A DNA stretch of 64,000 nucleotides, from NCBI GenBank assembly GCA_036703985.1, contig DATNQN010000072.1, forward strand, positions 1 to 64,000, given 5' to 3'. This stretch comes from Leptolyngbyaceae cyanobacterium (GTDB lineage Bacteria > Cyanobacteriota > Cyanobacteriia > Cyanobacteriales > Aerosakkonemataceae). The notes below the pieces were generated by a model. The model had not been told where the DNA came from and made no database searches. It saw only the letters and a list, made by a program, of their open reading frames with translations. The translations under genes were made by a program, and so were the position numbers. Positions 7,743-15,773 of this stretch are shown here, piece after piece; the stretch's first letter is position 1; every line of letters starts with the position of its first letter.

Positions 7743-9605
7743 TTAATTTTGCTGCATTTGGCTTTTCCACGATCGAGCATATCGCCCGCCTAACGTCAAT
7801 AGCTCATGATGACATCCAGATTCTACAATTTGACCTTTTTCCATGACGTGAATAATATCAGCACGTCTGGCGATCGTAAAACGATGAGTAATAATAATAG
7901 CAGTGCGATCGGCAGCTAACTGACAAAACCTATCCATCCAATCTGCCTCCGCCCAAGAATCCATTGCGCTCGTTGGTTCATCTAGTATAATTAAAGCAGC
8001 CTGACGCAAAAAAGCACGAGCTAAAGCAATCCTTTGCCATTCACCACCGCTTAATTCCGTTCCACCTTCAAACAATTTACCTAACAAAGTATCGTAACCT
8101 TGGGGCAAACGGGCAACAATTTCTTTCGCACCCGCTGCTTCTGCCGCCATATTAATATCAGATAAACCAGGTAACGCAGTTAGATCGCTAAGCGCAATAT
8201 TTTCACCAACAGTAGCATTATAATCTACTGGTTTTTGGAATAAAACTGTAATCAATCGCCGCAAATTTTGAATTGGTAGATCGCGCAGATCGATACCATC
8301 CCAAGTTATCATACCTTCTTGCGGATCGTACAAGCGGCAAAGCAATTTCAGTAGAGTACTTTTACCTGCACCATTTGCACCAACGATCGCAACAATCTTG
8401 CCAGCTGGAATCGTAAAATTAAAATTAGTTAAAGCTGTTTTCCCGCTACCAGGATAACCAAAACTAACATTGTGAAAACGAATCTCTTTTTTTAAATTAG
8501 TTGGTACAGCTAAAGGTTGCGGAGAATCTACTAATTGTGGTTGCAATTCTAGAAAATCAAAAAGATTACCTAAAAACAGCATATTACTATAAACTTGTCC
8601 TACATTTTCCAGCAGACTTCGCATTACCCCTTGTCCTCTTTCAAAAGCTTGGTAAAATAAAGCTAAGTCTCCTAAACTAAACCGCCTCTGCCAAACTTTC
8701 CAAACCATCCAAGCCATTGCCACTGCGGTAATTAAAAGCGCGATCGCACTTGCACCCAAATTAGCTAAACTCTCATTCTTCGCTAATTTTATTTTTTCCA
8801 ACCTTAACTTTTGTCGCAATCTTTGATAAGAAGATTTAAAATATTCTCCCAATCCAAATACTCGTAACTCCGCCGCACTTTCAGCTTCCGTCAGTAACCA
8901 ATAATAATACCAACTGCGGCGTTCATCAGCAGTAGTTCGCAACCACCATTGATAATTCTCAGTACTATATCGCAAAATCACATAAAAAGCAGGCAAAGTA
9001 CTAATTACCAATGCCACTGGTAACCAAATATTAAATTGAGTTACCACGGCTGCCATTGCTACCAAAGTAATCGTATTTTGCAGTAAACTCCCGCTATTTT
9101 CCAGTAAATTTATCGGACGAAAATAAGCATCTTGACGAACGCGATGTAAGCGATCGTAATATTCTGGCAACTCATAAAAAGCATAATCAACTGTAATAGA
9201 CTTTTCATGAATTAAAACACTAATATAATCTCTTACTAATTCCGATTGAACGGTGCGAACCCAAGTAAGTAAACTACCTAATAACTGAGTTAATAATAAA
9301 ATAACACCCATCAAGGCAACCAGCATTAAAGTAGATCCTAAACTTCCCTCCTTTCCTCCTATTAATATAGATAAATTACCAGAAGAATTATCCACATTCA
9401 AAGCTGCAACTAAACTATCTACTAATTGTTGAGTTAAATAAACTGTAGCAACAGGTAATAATCCTTGTATTACTAATAAAACACTCCAAGCAATTGTCCA
9501 ATTTTTCGCAGAAGCCCATACTAAGGCAATCGTTTTGGGTAAATACGGTAACTGACTTAAACAATTTTGTAGCTTATTCTTGATAAAATAAAATTTAACA
9601 GTCAT
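7743..9605 (-). CDS. Lasso peptide ABC exporter (D protein)
   Basis: 620 residues, a fused half-transporter. Residues 1-340 are the membrane domain with about six helices (for example near 35-60, 95-120, 175-210, 285-305). The nucleotide-binding domain has Walker A GANGAGKST, a Q-loop (LFQKPVDY), signature LSGGEWQRIALARAF, Walker B LIILDEPTSAMD and H-loop ITHRF. No peptidase C39 domain is present, as expected when a separate B2 protease cleaves the leader. It should dimerise and export the mature peptide, giving self-immunity. ATG 9605 is 25 bases from the methyltransferase stop, and its own stop nearly touches the next gene, so it is operonic. Confidence 0.92.
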   Translation of the reverse strand: MTVKFYFIKNKLQNCLSQLPYLPKTIALVWASAKNWTIAWSVLLVIQGLLPVATVYLTQQLVDSLVAALNVDNSSGNLSILIGGKEGSLGSTLMLVALMGVILLLTQLLGSLLTWVRTVQSELVRDYISVLIHEKSITVDYAFYELPEYYDRLHRVRQDAYFRPINLLENSGSLLQNTITLVAMAAVVTQFNIWLPVALVISTLPAFYVILRYSTENYQWWLRTTADERRSWYYYWLLTEAESAAELRVFGLGEYFKSSYQRLRQKLRLEKIKLAKNESLANLGASAIALLITAVAMAWMVWKVWQRRFSLGDLALFYQAFERGQGVMRSLLENVGQVYSNMLFLGNLFDFLELQPQLVDSPQPLAVPTNLKKEIRFHNVSFGYPGSGKTALTNFNFTIPAGKIVAIVGANGAGKSTLLKLLCRLYDPQEGMITWDGIDLRDLPIQNLRRLITVLFQKPVDYNATVGENIALSDLTALPGLSDINMAAEAAGAKEIVARLPQGYDTLLGKLFEGGTELSGGEWQRIALARAFLRQAALIILDEPTSAMDSWAEADWMDRFCQLAADRTAIIITHRFTIARRADIIHVMEKGQIVESGCHHELLTLGGRYARSWKSQMQQN

Positions 9606-9630
9606 CCTATTACTTTATATTTCTAGTTTC

Positions 9631-10782
9631 TCAACTATATCTTCTAGATAGTTCCGTAACTCGCTTTAAGGTATCGTGCCAACTGACAAAACGGGTGGGA
9701 AATTGTTCCCATACCATACTAGCAATATCGCCTATCGTCTTCCCGCTACTCATCAAATTCAAAATTAGCCGATCGATTTCTCCTTCTTCATTGATTTTCG
9801 GTACGTAGTTAGCAGCACTTTTACCCAATTGTTGCAGAGATACAGGCATCCCGAAAAAAGTTGACTGCTGAAACTTTGCCTTAACTTTTTTTGGATTTCC
9901 CCGATCTAAAATACAAGTATTCCATCGCCAAATATAATCATCGCCCACTAAATTAGCTTGTAAAGTAACGGAAACTGTATCGCCAATTGCCAAGGAAACA
10001 GGTGTTAACCAGGGAAGAAAACCCATGCCATAAACCAATTCAGGCATACTTGGGGCGTTGGAAAAACCAATCCCTTCTGCTAAAATTGCATCAAACCAAA
10101 TACTTAATCCATGTGCTGTGCCATTGCGGGTTACGATCCAATTTAATTGGGCGCTAACGTCAGGGCTGTTGATAGTTGTATAGTCGAGAGTTACCCAAGA
10201 TTGAGGTGTTGTTAAAAGTTGTTCTGAATTTATTTTACCTTTACTCCAATTATTAAGCACAATTTGCCGCACTATTGCCATGTTTAAACCGTAGGCGTTG
10301 TTTTCCCAGACATCGACAATGGGGCTGTACAATTCGGGCGCTTCTACAACTGCTGCCCACAAAATATCTCGTTGAGGAATTAATATCCCATCGGGAGACA
10401 GCAAGCGTTTTCTAGCATCAATGATTACCGGAATATGGGATTTTAGTAAAGGTATAGTACCGCGTAAATCTGATATAACAATATCAACTAATTCTGGCAA
10501 TCTAACATTAGTTGAAAATTGTTGAATAAATTGAATGCGATCGCTATATCTATTTATATTGGCTATCTTTTTTCCTACTTCAATCGCATCGCTTGGTTCA
10601 ATAGCATAAACTTTTTTAGCACCAAACTGACAAGCAAGTAAGGCAAAAATTCCCGTTCCCGTACCAATATCTAGTACAATTGAATTCGGCTCGATCGCGG
10701 CTTGTAATGCTTTATAGTAAGCATCCATACGAACACGATCGGCAATCATATTGCCATAACCAAAGATACTATACATTTTCAT
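9631..10782 (-). CDS. PRMT-fold SAM-dependent methyltransferase with RRE-like C-terminal tail
   Basis: 383 residues. Residues about 5-300 match the protein arginine methyltransferase architecture. There is an N-terminal YGNMI..RVRMDAYY helix, SAM motif I VLDIGTGTGIFALLA at 36-50 and the acidic ribose contact AIEPSD. The post-I strand DIVISDLRG (101-108), the RKRLLSPDGILIP segment and a beta-barrel follow. The PRMT double-E loop is degenerate: Asp replaces the first Glu in SDLRG and no second Glu is evident, so arginine specificity is uncertain. Residues about 325-383 (GEIDRLILNLMSSGKTIGDIA, FPTRFVSWHDTL) resemble the helical half of PqqD-like leader-recognition domains. It lies between kinase and exporter in the lasso operon. 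The predicted core has one Arg inside the ring. Modification of that Arg is inference. Confidence 0.78.
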   Translation of the reverse strand: MKMYSIFGYGNMIADRVRMDAYYKALQAAIEPNSIVLDIGTGTGIFALLACQFGAKKVYAIEPSDAIEVGKKIANINRYSDRIQFIQQFSTNVRLPELVDIVISDLRGTIPLLKSHIPVIIDARKRLLSPDGILIPQRDILWAAVVEAPELYSPIVDVWENNAYGLNMAIVRQIVLNNWSKGKINSEQLLTTPQSWVTLDYTTINSPDVSAQLNWIVTRNGTAHGLSIWFDAILAEGIGFSNAPSMPELVYGMGFLPWLTPVSLAIGDTVSVTLQANLVGDDYIWRWNTCILDRGNPKKVKAKFQQSTFFGMPVSLQQLGKSAANYVPKINEEGEIDRLILNLMSSGKTIGDIASMVWEQFPTRFVSWHDTLKRVTELSRRYS

Positions 10783-10850
10783 TCACTAGGGTTTTTATTA
10801 ATTGAGATAAAACCACAAACAATAAATAGCCAAAATTTATTTTTGATTAA

Positions 10851-11837
10851 TTATGTAACTTGATAAACTTTTTGAAAATCTTCTAAAATTAGTTGGCAAA
10901 GTTTGGGTAAATAAGCCGTTTTTTGGTTGGGAATCACTTTTTTAACTGTTACTTTATTGACTATATCGCTCAACAAATCAAACTCTTTGGCACGCATATC
11001 TTTGTTTAACAAATTATTCATATAAGTGTTTTTTACCAAAGAGATTAAAGCGGTGTGATTAGGTATCATTTCTACCCAAGGTGCTTCTAAAGAGGGAGAG
11101 CGATCGCCTAAAATATAGATAGCTGTCAAAAGTAATGGTTCTTGCTGAAATCGGTAATCTTTTTGGGTTAAATCTAAGTAACGTTTATCCCAATTTGGTG
11201 TCAGACATGGTAAAATATCGGGCTTACCATAAAGAGCTTGAACAGATGTAGGCCATAGACGCAAACGGGGATAAGCAGGCTGTACCCAAAATTTACCATC
11301 TCGATCCAACAGTGCCACCACATCATCTGCCAACACTGCCACACCAGATTTTGCCAAAGCAGCTGCCGTCGTCGATTTCCCAGCGCCTCCTGGCCCAACT
11401 ATGGCCATCGCTTGATTGCCAATCGCTACCGCACTAGCGTGCAAGCAGACTACACCCCGCAGACGCAACACGAACCCCAATACTGGCCCAAGCAAATAAG
11501 TTGCCGTATCCTCCAACGTTAAATTATCCGGCCAAATTGACCAAATTTCCGTGCCTGTTTGGTTAACGATAAACTGAGTACGATCGCAATAAATAATCTG
11601 AAAATAAGCCCCATCCATTAATTTCCATATCGTCATCACGGGATGATTGTCTTTATCCACATAAGGACTGACGTACCACACCCTTGATGAAACTTGAGAA
11701 TGTTCGCTTAACCAAGATGGTGTAACATCTAACCATATTTGTACATCTGCTTCCCAGCTATTACTCAAAGCTAGTAATCCCGGAATAGGCAAATTTGAAT
11801 TAAGATGCAGGCCAAATACACGATAACTAAAATGCAC
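10851..11837 (-). CDS. HPr-kinase-like lasso peptide kinase (K protein)
   Basis: 328 residues, cytosolic. The C-terminal HprK/P domain has LHASAVAIG (His133), the P-loop GPGGAGKST at 148-156, and the acidic pair in LADDVVALL (Asp171, Asp172). It lacks the full catalytic and regulatory features of genuine HPr kinase/phosphorylase, as is normal for the RiPP-associated group. Characterised relatives (paeninodin ThcoK type) phosphorylate the side chain of a C-terminal Ser on the precursor. The precursor here ends Ser-Gly-Gly, so Ser50 (core Ser21) is the closest candidate. It follows the precursor gene by 152 bases, which hold a small hairpin. Confidence 0.87.
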   Translation of the reverse strand: MHFSYRVFGLHLNSNLPIPGLLALSNSWEADVQIWLDVTPSWLSEHSQVSSRVWYVSPYVDKDNHPVMTIWKLMDGAYFQIIYCDRTQFIVNQTGTEIWSIWPDNLTLEDTATYLLGPVLGFVLRLRGVVCLHASAVAIGNQAMAIVGPGGAGKSTTAAALAKSGVAVLADDVVALLDRDGKFWVQPAYPRLRLWPTSVQALYGKPDILPCLTPNWDKRYLDLTQKDYRFQQEPLLLTAIYILGDRSPSLEAPWVEMIPNHTALISLVKNTYMNNLLNKDMRAKEFDLLSDIVNKVTVKKVIPNQKTAYLPKLCQLILEDFQKVYQVT

Positions 11838-11958
11838 AAAAGGTCTGATTAATTAGTTGGCTAGATTACAGAAAATTAATAAACTGATGTGCTTTTAAAT
11901 TGCCCATTCACCAGCTTTGATAAAAATTTTCAAACTATCTCCCCCTCACCCCACCCCC

Positions 11959-11982
11959 ATCACTAGCAACTTAAATAGTGAT
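11959..11982 (-). terminator. Hairpin just after the lasso precursor gene
   Basis: ATCACTA at 11959-11965 pairs with TAGTGAT at 11976-11982 around 10 bases, 7 bases after the precursor stop. No U tract follows. Instead a G-rich minus-strand run (11937-11960) follows. It could act as a partial attenuator or a 3'-stabilising stem that raises precursor mRNA over the downstream genes. Confidence 0.4.
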
Positions 11983-11989
11983 TAGCTGA

Positions 11990-12148
11990 CTATCCACCAC
12001 TTTTAAAAGTAGGATTTTGCGGGTTAGCCGGACTGTCAATATTTGACCTACCATTACCTCCCTGCGTCATCTCTCGTATGTCGCCGTAAGCTACCAGCGT
12101 AGGGCTGTGATATGCTTTTTTCTTTGGTGTTTGATTATTCGATCGCAT
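11990..12148 (-). CDS. Lasso peptide precursor (A), 52 residues
   Basis: ATG at 12148, with AGGAG at 12156-12160 as ribosome site, 13 bases after the cyclase stop. The leader obeys the lasso rule YxxPxLxxxGxxxxxTx exactly: Tyr13, Pro16, Leu18, Gly22, Thr28, Gln29. Cleavage after Gln29 leaves a 23-residue core. It starts G-G-N-G-R-S-N-I-D, which would form the ring, and continues S-P-A-N-P-Q-N-P-T-F-K-S-G-G as loop and tail. Asp38 (core position 9) is the only acidic residue in the core, so a Gly1-Asp9 isopeptide giving a 9-residue ring is unambiguous. Phe19 and Lys20 are candidate steric plugs. The hand-summed monoisotopic mass of the unmodified lasso is about 2253.05 Da. The gene is too short for routine ORF calls. 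Its place after the cyclase rather than first is less usual. Confidence 0.93.
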   Translation of the reverse strand: MRSNNQTPKKKAYHSPTLVAYGDIREMTQGGNGRSNIDSPANPQNPTFKSGG

Positions 12149-12161
12149 AATATTTCTCCTG

Positions 12162-13997
12162 TTAGCAGTTAATAGTTTCTAATTGTTGTAACCAATAAGC
12201 AAGACTCAGGGGACGGATATTAATCCAAACTTCACTATTTTCAGTTCTCCTTTCGGAAATAGATCTTAAAACATCTAAATTAATATATTCTGCCATCGCT
12301 GGTGAAAATTCCCATCTATTTAGCCAATTTTCTTGAGTTCCCTCCAAAATTTGTACCAATGGGTCACCAGCTAAGAAAGCTTTTGGACGCTGACGAACGG
12401 TTTCCGGTAAACTTCCCCGCATCGCTACCCTAACTAATTGTTTATTGACAAACCAAGGTATCGGTGGAATTGCCAACAAATAATTTACCAATCGCAAGTC
12501 AAAAAATGGATGTCTTACCTCAACTGGAAAACCCGTCACCCCCGGATCGTAACTTTCAAAAAAAGAAGGCCAAGTCGATGCTACCATCGCATCATATGCT
12601 TCCGATCGAATAGGATGAGAAGGGGTACTCGTACTGGTTAGTTTTTCCCAACGCGATCGCAAATCCAAACGACTTGCCAAATCTCCATTTAACCATTCAG
12701 GATAACTAGGACGCCAAGGACGTGCCAGCCCCAACCACCGCTTAACTTGAGTACGCAAACCGATAGCAGGTAGGCGACTATTCGATCGCAAATACTGCCA
12801 GATACCCCGGGCTAAACTTTCCCATTGCCAACTTTTGAGCAAATCGAAAAAGTAAGAAGCCGAAGCATACAAAACCGGATCGCCACCATATCCAGTCAAC
12901 ACCACTCGGCTGTAATTGGCAACTTCTTTAAATTTATCCACTAAAATCGCCAAAAACGGGTTATTCACGGGCTCCGGCAAATACCATTCCGGTTTGTCCC
13001 ACCGATCGAATAACTGGTAGTCATCCGCCACCAAATAATCAATCGGCATCCCTAAAGCTTCAGCTACCAATCCTGAATAGTAACGCTCTCGATCGGGAAT
13101 TAACTTATCGTAGACGATCGTATAAGCCCGCAAGTCAAAATTCACATATTTTTCTGAGCATATTTTCCCAGCCACAGCAGCGACAGTGGTAGAGTCCAAT
13201 CCCCCACTCATAAAGACACCAGCTTTATCAGTTCTCAGCCTATCCGCCACCGCGATTTCCATTAACTCTTGAAAATGCTCCACATAGTCATTTGCTTGTT
13301 GATAGCGGATATAGCCATCTACAGGTAATTGCCAATAACGAGTTAATTGTAAATTTTTATCCGTAGCTATTAAATAGTATGCTGGCGGCAAGCGATGAAT
13401 ATCTGTAAAAGCAGTTGTATCTAATTGCTGATTGCCATCAAACAGCAAAAAATCGGCAATAGCTAAGTCATTTAGCTGATTCGATACCTTAGGATGAAAT
13501 TTCAGACAATTTAGCGTATTGCTAAAAATCAGACAGTTTTCCACCAGCGCGTAATAAAAAGGTTTGACGCCAAAATGATCTCTAGCGCAAAATAATCGCT
13601 GCTTTCTGTTATCCCAAATCACAAAAGCAAAGTCACCCAACAGATATTTAACGCAATCTTCTCCCCAAACATCGTAAGCATTCAGGATCAGTTCTACATC
13701 TGTTGCCTTTTCCAGACTCCTACACCCTTTAGCTTGTAACTTTTCGATTAATTCCCTTCGACTATCGATCCGTACATCCGCCGCAATCCAAACTCGATCG
13801 TCCAAGCTAAAAGGTTGCCGCTCTAACCTAGATTCGTCAGTCGTTGCTAGTAGCGCATGACCGAAACCTACATTACCCGCGACCCAAATCTGCCGAGCAT
13901 CTGGCCCTCGATAGGCCATAAACTCAGTCATTTCTTGTAATAAATCGCGATCGACTGGCTCCCCATCTAGGTTAATCATACCCACAATGCCGCTCAT
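12162..13997 (-). CDS. Lasso cyclase (C), asparagine-synthetase homologue
   Basis: 611 residues. The N-terminal Ntn-type glutaminase fold begins MSGIVGMIN, with Ser where active glutaminases have the catalytic Cys2, so ammonia release is lost, as is typical of lasso C proteins. The C-terminal ATP-pyrophosphatase domain has the PP-loop SGGLDSTT near residue 265. It activates the Asp side chain of the core as an AMP ester so that the Gly1 amine can close the macrolactam. The ATG overlaps the B2 stop by 4 bases (ATGA), showing translational coupling. The precursor follows after 13 bases. Confidence 0.93.
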   Translation of the reverse strand: MSGIVGMINLDGEPVDRDLLQEMTEFMAYRGPDARQIWVAGNVGFGHALLATTDESRLERQPFSLDDRVWIAADVRIDSRRELIEKLQAKGCRSLEKATDVELILNAYDVWGEDCVKYLLGDFAFVIWDNRKQRLFCARDHFGVKPFYYALVENCLIFSNTLNCLKFHPKVSNQLNDLAIADFLLFDGNQQLDTTAFTDIHRLPPAYYLIATDKNLQLTRYWQLPVDGYIRYQQANDYVEHFQELMEIAVADRLRTDKAGVFMSGGLDSTTVAAVAGKICSEKYVNFDLRAYTIVYDKLIPDRERYYSGLVAEALGMPIDYLVADDYQLFDRWDKPEWYLPEPVNNPFLAILVDKFKEVANYSRVVLTGYGGDPVLYASASYFFDLLKSWQWESLARGIWQYLRSNSRLPAIGLRTQVKRWLGLARPWRPSYPEWLNGDLASRLDLRSRWEKLTSTSTPSHPIRSEAYDAMVASTWPSFFESYDPGVTGFPVEVRHPFFDLRLVNYLLAIPPIPWFVNKQLVRVAMRGSLPETVRQRPKAFLAGDPLVQILEGTQENWLNRWEFSPAMAEYINLDVLRSISERRTENSEVWINIRPLSLAYWLQQLETINC

Positions 13998-14476
13998 AAC
14001 GCTTTTACCCCGAAAGGCTCGATCGCGCTGCTAAAAGCCGCAAAATGTCGATCGATATCATTGCGATCGTTTAAAACCTTACCTGCGTATTCCACCCAAG
14101 CATGAGCCTCAAACCGTCCCGCTCGCTTGCGTACACCAATTCGCAAATCGCTCTCCATACCTTGAGTACGCAGTAACCACCACAAAACCAACGACCTTTG
14201 CAAGCAATTCGGTCGGTAAAAGCCATATCTGCTGGCTATACTTACCATTCGTACAGTTATATCTGCTTGGCTCCTACAAACACCAGATGCGTCCACCGGA
14301 ATTAGTTGCGAATTATACTTACAACTCGCTCTCCCCATTGTCGAGTATAAACTTTTAAACCCCCAAAATTTTATCCACAAAGCTGTTAGCGGTAATAAAA
14401 ATAACGCCCGTGTCAGCAGTTGCAACTCTGCTCTAGAGAGCTTCTTTAACTTGCCCCAACTACTGACTATCAACAT
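13994..14476 (-). CDS. Lasso leader peptidase (B2), transglutaminase-like
   Basis: 160 residues. The catalytic triad of the Transglut_core3 family is visible: Cys91 in RPNCLQRSLVLWWLL, His125 in EAHAWVEY and Asp137 in VLNDRND. The N-terminal about 60 residues are a variable helical extension with a hydrophobic stretch near 20-36. It cleaves the leader one residue after the conserved Thr, in complex with B1. The start at 14476 overlaps the B1 stop by 17 bases, and its own stop overlaps the cyclase start. The split B1/B2 arrangement is the usual one outside proteobacteria. Confidence 0.92.
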   Translation of the reverse strand: MLIVSSWGKLKKLSRAELQLLTRALFLLPLTALWIKFWGFKSLYSTMGRASCKYNSQLIPVDASGVCRSQADITVRMVSIASRYGFYRPNCLQRSLVLWWLLRTQGMESDLRIGVRKRAGRFEAHAWVEYAGKVLNDRNDIDRHFAAFSSAIEPFGVKAL

Positions 14477-14726
14477 TCACCAATCCGTGTTCTACAAGGT
14501 TTTCGATTAATTTATACAAATCATTACGTAACTGTTCCGGAACTACATCATATTCGCTCAGCAAAACTTCGTAGGCATCCTCGATCGATTCGCAACTAGA
14601 AAGAACCTCCCACATTCGAGTGCCAACCTCATCTAAACCGAAATAACGTTCGCTCTTCAGATTGAGAATTACCGATTCCCCATCTAATTCCCGAAACAAA
14701 ACATCCTCTGCGATAGAAATCCTCAT
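14460..14726 (-). CDS. Lasso RRE protein (B1), PqqD-like
   Basis: 88 residues from ATG 14726 (MRISIAEDV); a TTG at 14744 would add six residues. The winged-helix RiPP recognition element pattern is clear. It has a beta hairpin LFRELDGESVILNLKSERYFGLDEVG, then helices TRMWEVLSSCESIEDAYEVLLSEY and LRNDLYKLIENLVEHGLV. It binds the Tyr/Pro/Leu region of the leader and presents it to B2. It is the first gene of the operon. The upstream 100 bases hold a 14-bp palindrome and the terminator of the preceding ferredoxin operon, so the cluster promoter must lie between 14727 and about 14830. Confidence 0.9.
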   Translation of the reverse strand: MRISIAEDVLFRELDGESVILNLKSERYFGLDEVGTRMWEVLSSCESIEDAYEVLLSEYDVVPEQLRNDLYKLIENLVEHGLVNVDSQ

Positions 14727-14770
14727 TTCAAAGGAAAGTGTCAAAATTAAGCTAACCTCTCAAATAAATC

Positions 14771-14784
14771 AGCGTTTCAACGCT
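14771..14784. promoter_or_regulatory. Palindrome AGCGTTTCAACGCT upstream of the lasso operon
   Basis: AGCGTT and AACGCT are exact inverted hexamers around TC, 45 bases upstream of the B1 ATG. Position between the preceding terminator and the first cluster gene suggests an operator. No regulator gene lies in the cluster. Confidence 0.4.
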
Positions 14785-14830
14785 ATCTTACCTATTACGC
14801 TTAAAAACGCCCACGGTCACCTGGCGATCG

Positions 14831-14861
14831 AAAAAGGGGCTGTAACGATTAGCCCCTTTTT
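14831..14861 (-). terminator. Strong terminator after the ferredoxin operon
   Basis: AAAAAGGGGCT at 14831-14841 pairs perfectly with AGCCCCTTTTT at 14851-14861 around 9 bases. The symmetric A and T tails make it bidirectional. It ends the DUF2997-Ycf35-ferredoxin transcript 29 bases past its stop and insulates the lasso operon. Confidence 0.88.
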
Positions 14862-14889
14862 AGTATTAATTTAGTATTAACCGCAACCA

Positions 14890-15348
14890 TTAAACACTTT
14901 TCCTGCGGTTTGCTTTTTGCTGCTTTAGCTGACGGTGTTTGATAGTAACTTGGGCGCGGTCTACAGGAAACCCCACTACTGGTGGAATCACCTGATATTC
15001 CCGGTCGGCTTCCAGTGATTTTAGCTCCGTGTAATCTACCCAATGGATACAATCCACCGGACAGGTATCTATAGCCTCTTGAATCACCTCTTCCGAGTCA
15101 CCATCTTGGCGAACTACGCGGGAGCGGCCATAATCGGGTTCTATGTAGAAAGTATTCCGGGCAACATGAGCGCAATGCTTGCAGCCGATGCAAGTAATCT
15201 CATCTACATAAACTCCCTTTTGCCGGAACGCTCCCCCCAGTTCTGGTTCCAAACCGGAACGTTCTGGCTCATCTCTCCAGACACCACCTAGTTCTGGTTC
15301 TAAACCCGAACGCTGCTCATCTATTGGTGGGTCAGAAAAATCAGCCAT
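14890..15348 (-). CDS. Bacterial-type 4Fe-4S ferredoxin of the Ycf35 operon
   Basis: 152 residues. A tandem duplicated leader, two copies of ERSGLEPELGG followed by (V/A)(W/F)R, occupies residues about 12-42. The ferredoxin core follows: CIGCKHC then CPVDC, enough for one [4Fe-4S] cluster, with the insertion FYIEPDYGRSRVV between. The basic C-terminal tail (KQQKANRRK) is long. Electron-transfer partner unknown. The start ATG shares its A with the stop of ycf35 (TAATG), so the two are translationally coupled. The terminator at 14831 ends the operon. Confidence 0.9.
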   Translation of the reverse strand: MADFSDPPIDEQRSGLEPELGGVWRDEPERSGLEPELGGAFRQKGVYVDEITCIGCKHCAHVARNTFYIEPDYGRSRVVRQDGDSEEVIQEAIDTCPVDCIHWVDYTELKSLEADREYQVIPPVVGFPVDRAQVTIKHRQLKQQKANRRKSV

Positions 15349-15734
15349 TAGCCCCTCCAGCGTTGTACCACTAGTCGGATCGAACCATCTTCATTTTGTT
15401 GTTGTTCGGCAACTTGGAAACCCTGTTTAGTGGTTTCGTTTAATACCGTCTGGAAAGCATATCGCTGGGTAACTTTACTGATAAATCTATCTACTGACCA
15501 AGCTTGTTGCCAAAACTGTAAATCGGCAACCAACTCATATTCTTGGCCGTTCCAGCTGAAACCGATATCATGACCGTTTTCTTGTTCGATCGCAATATCA
15601 GCCGTTGCATTTTGGCCCCGATAACCGCGTACCGGGCAAGGGCCTTCTTTCCAGTCAATTCCCAAATCTGTCAAGGCAGCTTGCAGGGAAGCAAGATTAC
15701 GGATTTGAGTTTTAATTTGGCTAAAGTGTGACAT
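15348..15734 (-). CDS. ycf35: Ycf35 (DUF1257) protein
   Basis: 128 residues, matching Ycf35 over its whole length: SHFSQIKTQIRNLASLQAALTDLG at the N-terminus, GYRGQ, IGFSWNGQEYELVADLQFW and the final Arg/Trp (VVQRWRG). The gene is conserved in cyanobacteria and in red-algal and other plastid genomes. Biochemical role unknown. It lies between DUF2997 and ferredoxin, the usual order, and overlaps the latter by one base. Confidence 0.93.
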   Translation of the reverse strand: MSHFSQIKTQIRNLASLQAALTDLGIDWKEGPCPVRGYRGQNATADIAIEQENGHDIGFSWNGQEYELVADLQFWQQAWSVDRFISKVTQRYAFQTVLNETTKQGFQVAEQQQNEDGSIRLVVQRWRG

Positions 15735-15773
15735 ATGCTCTGGTCAACTAATTGAACTAGACTGAAAAAAAAT

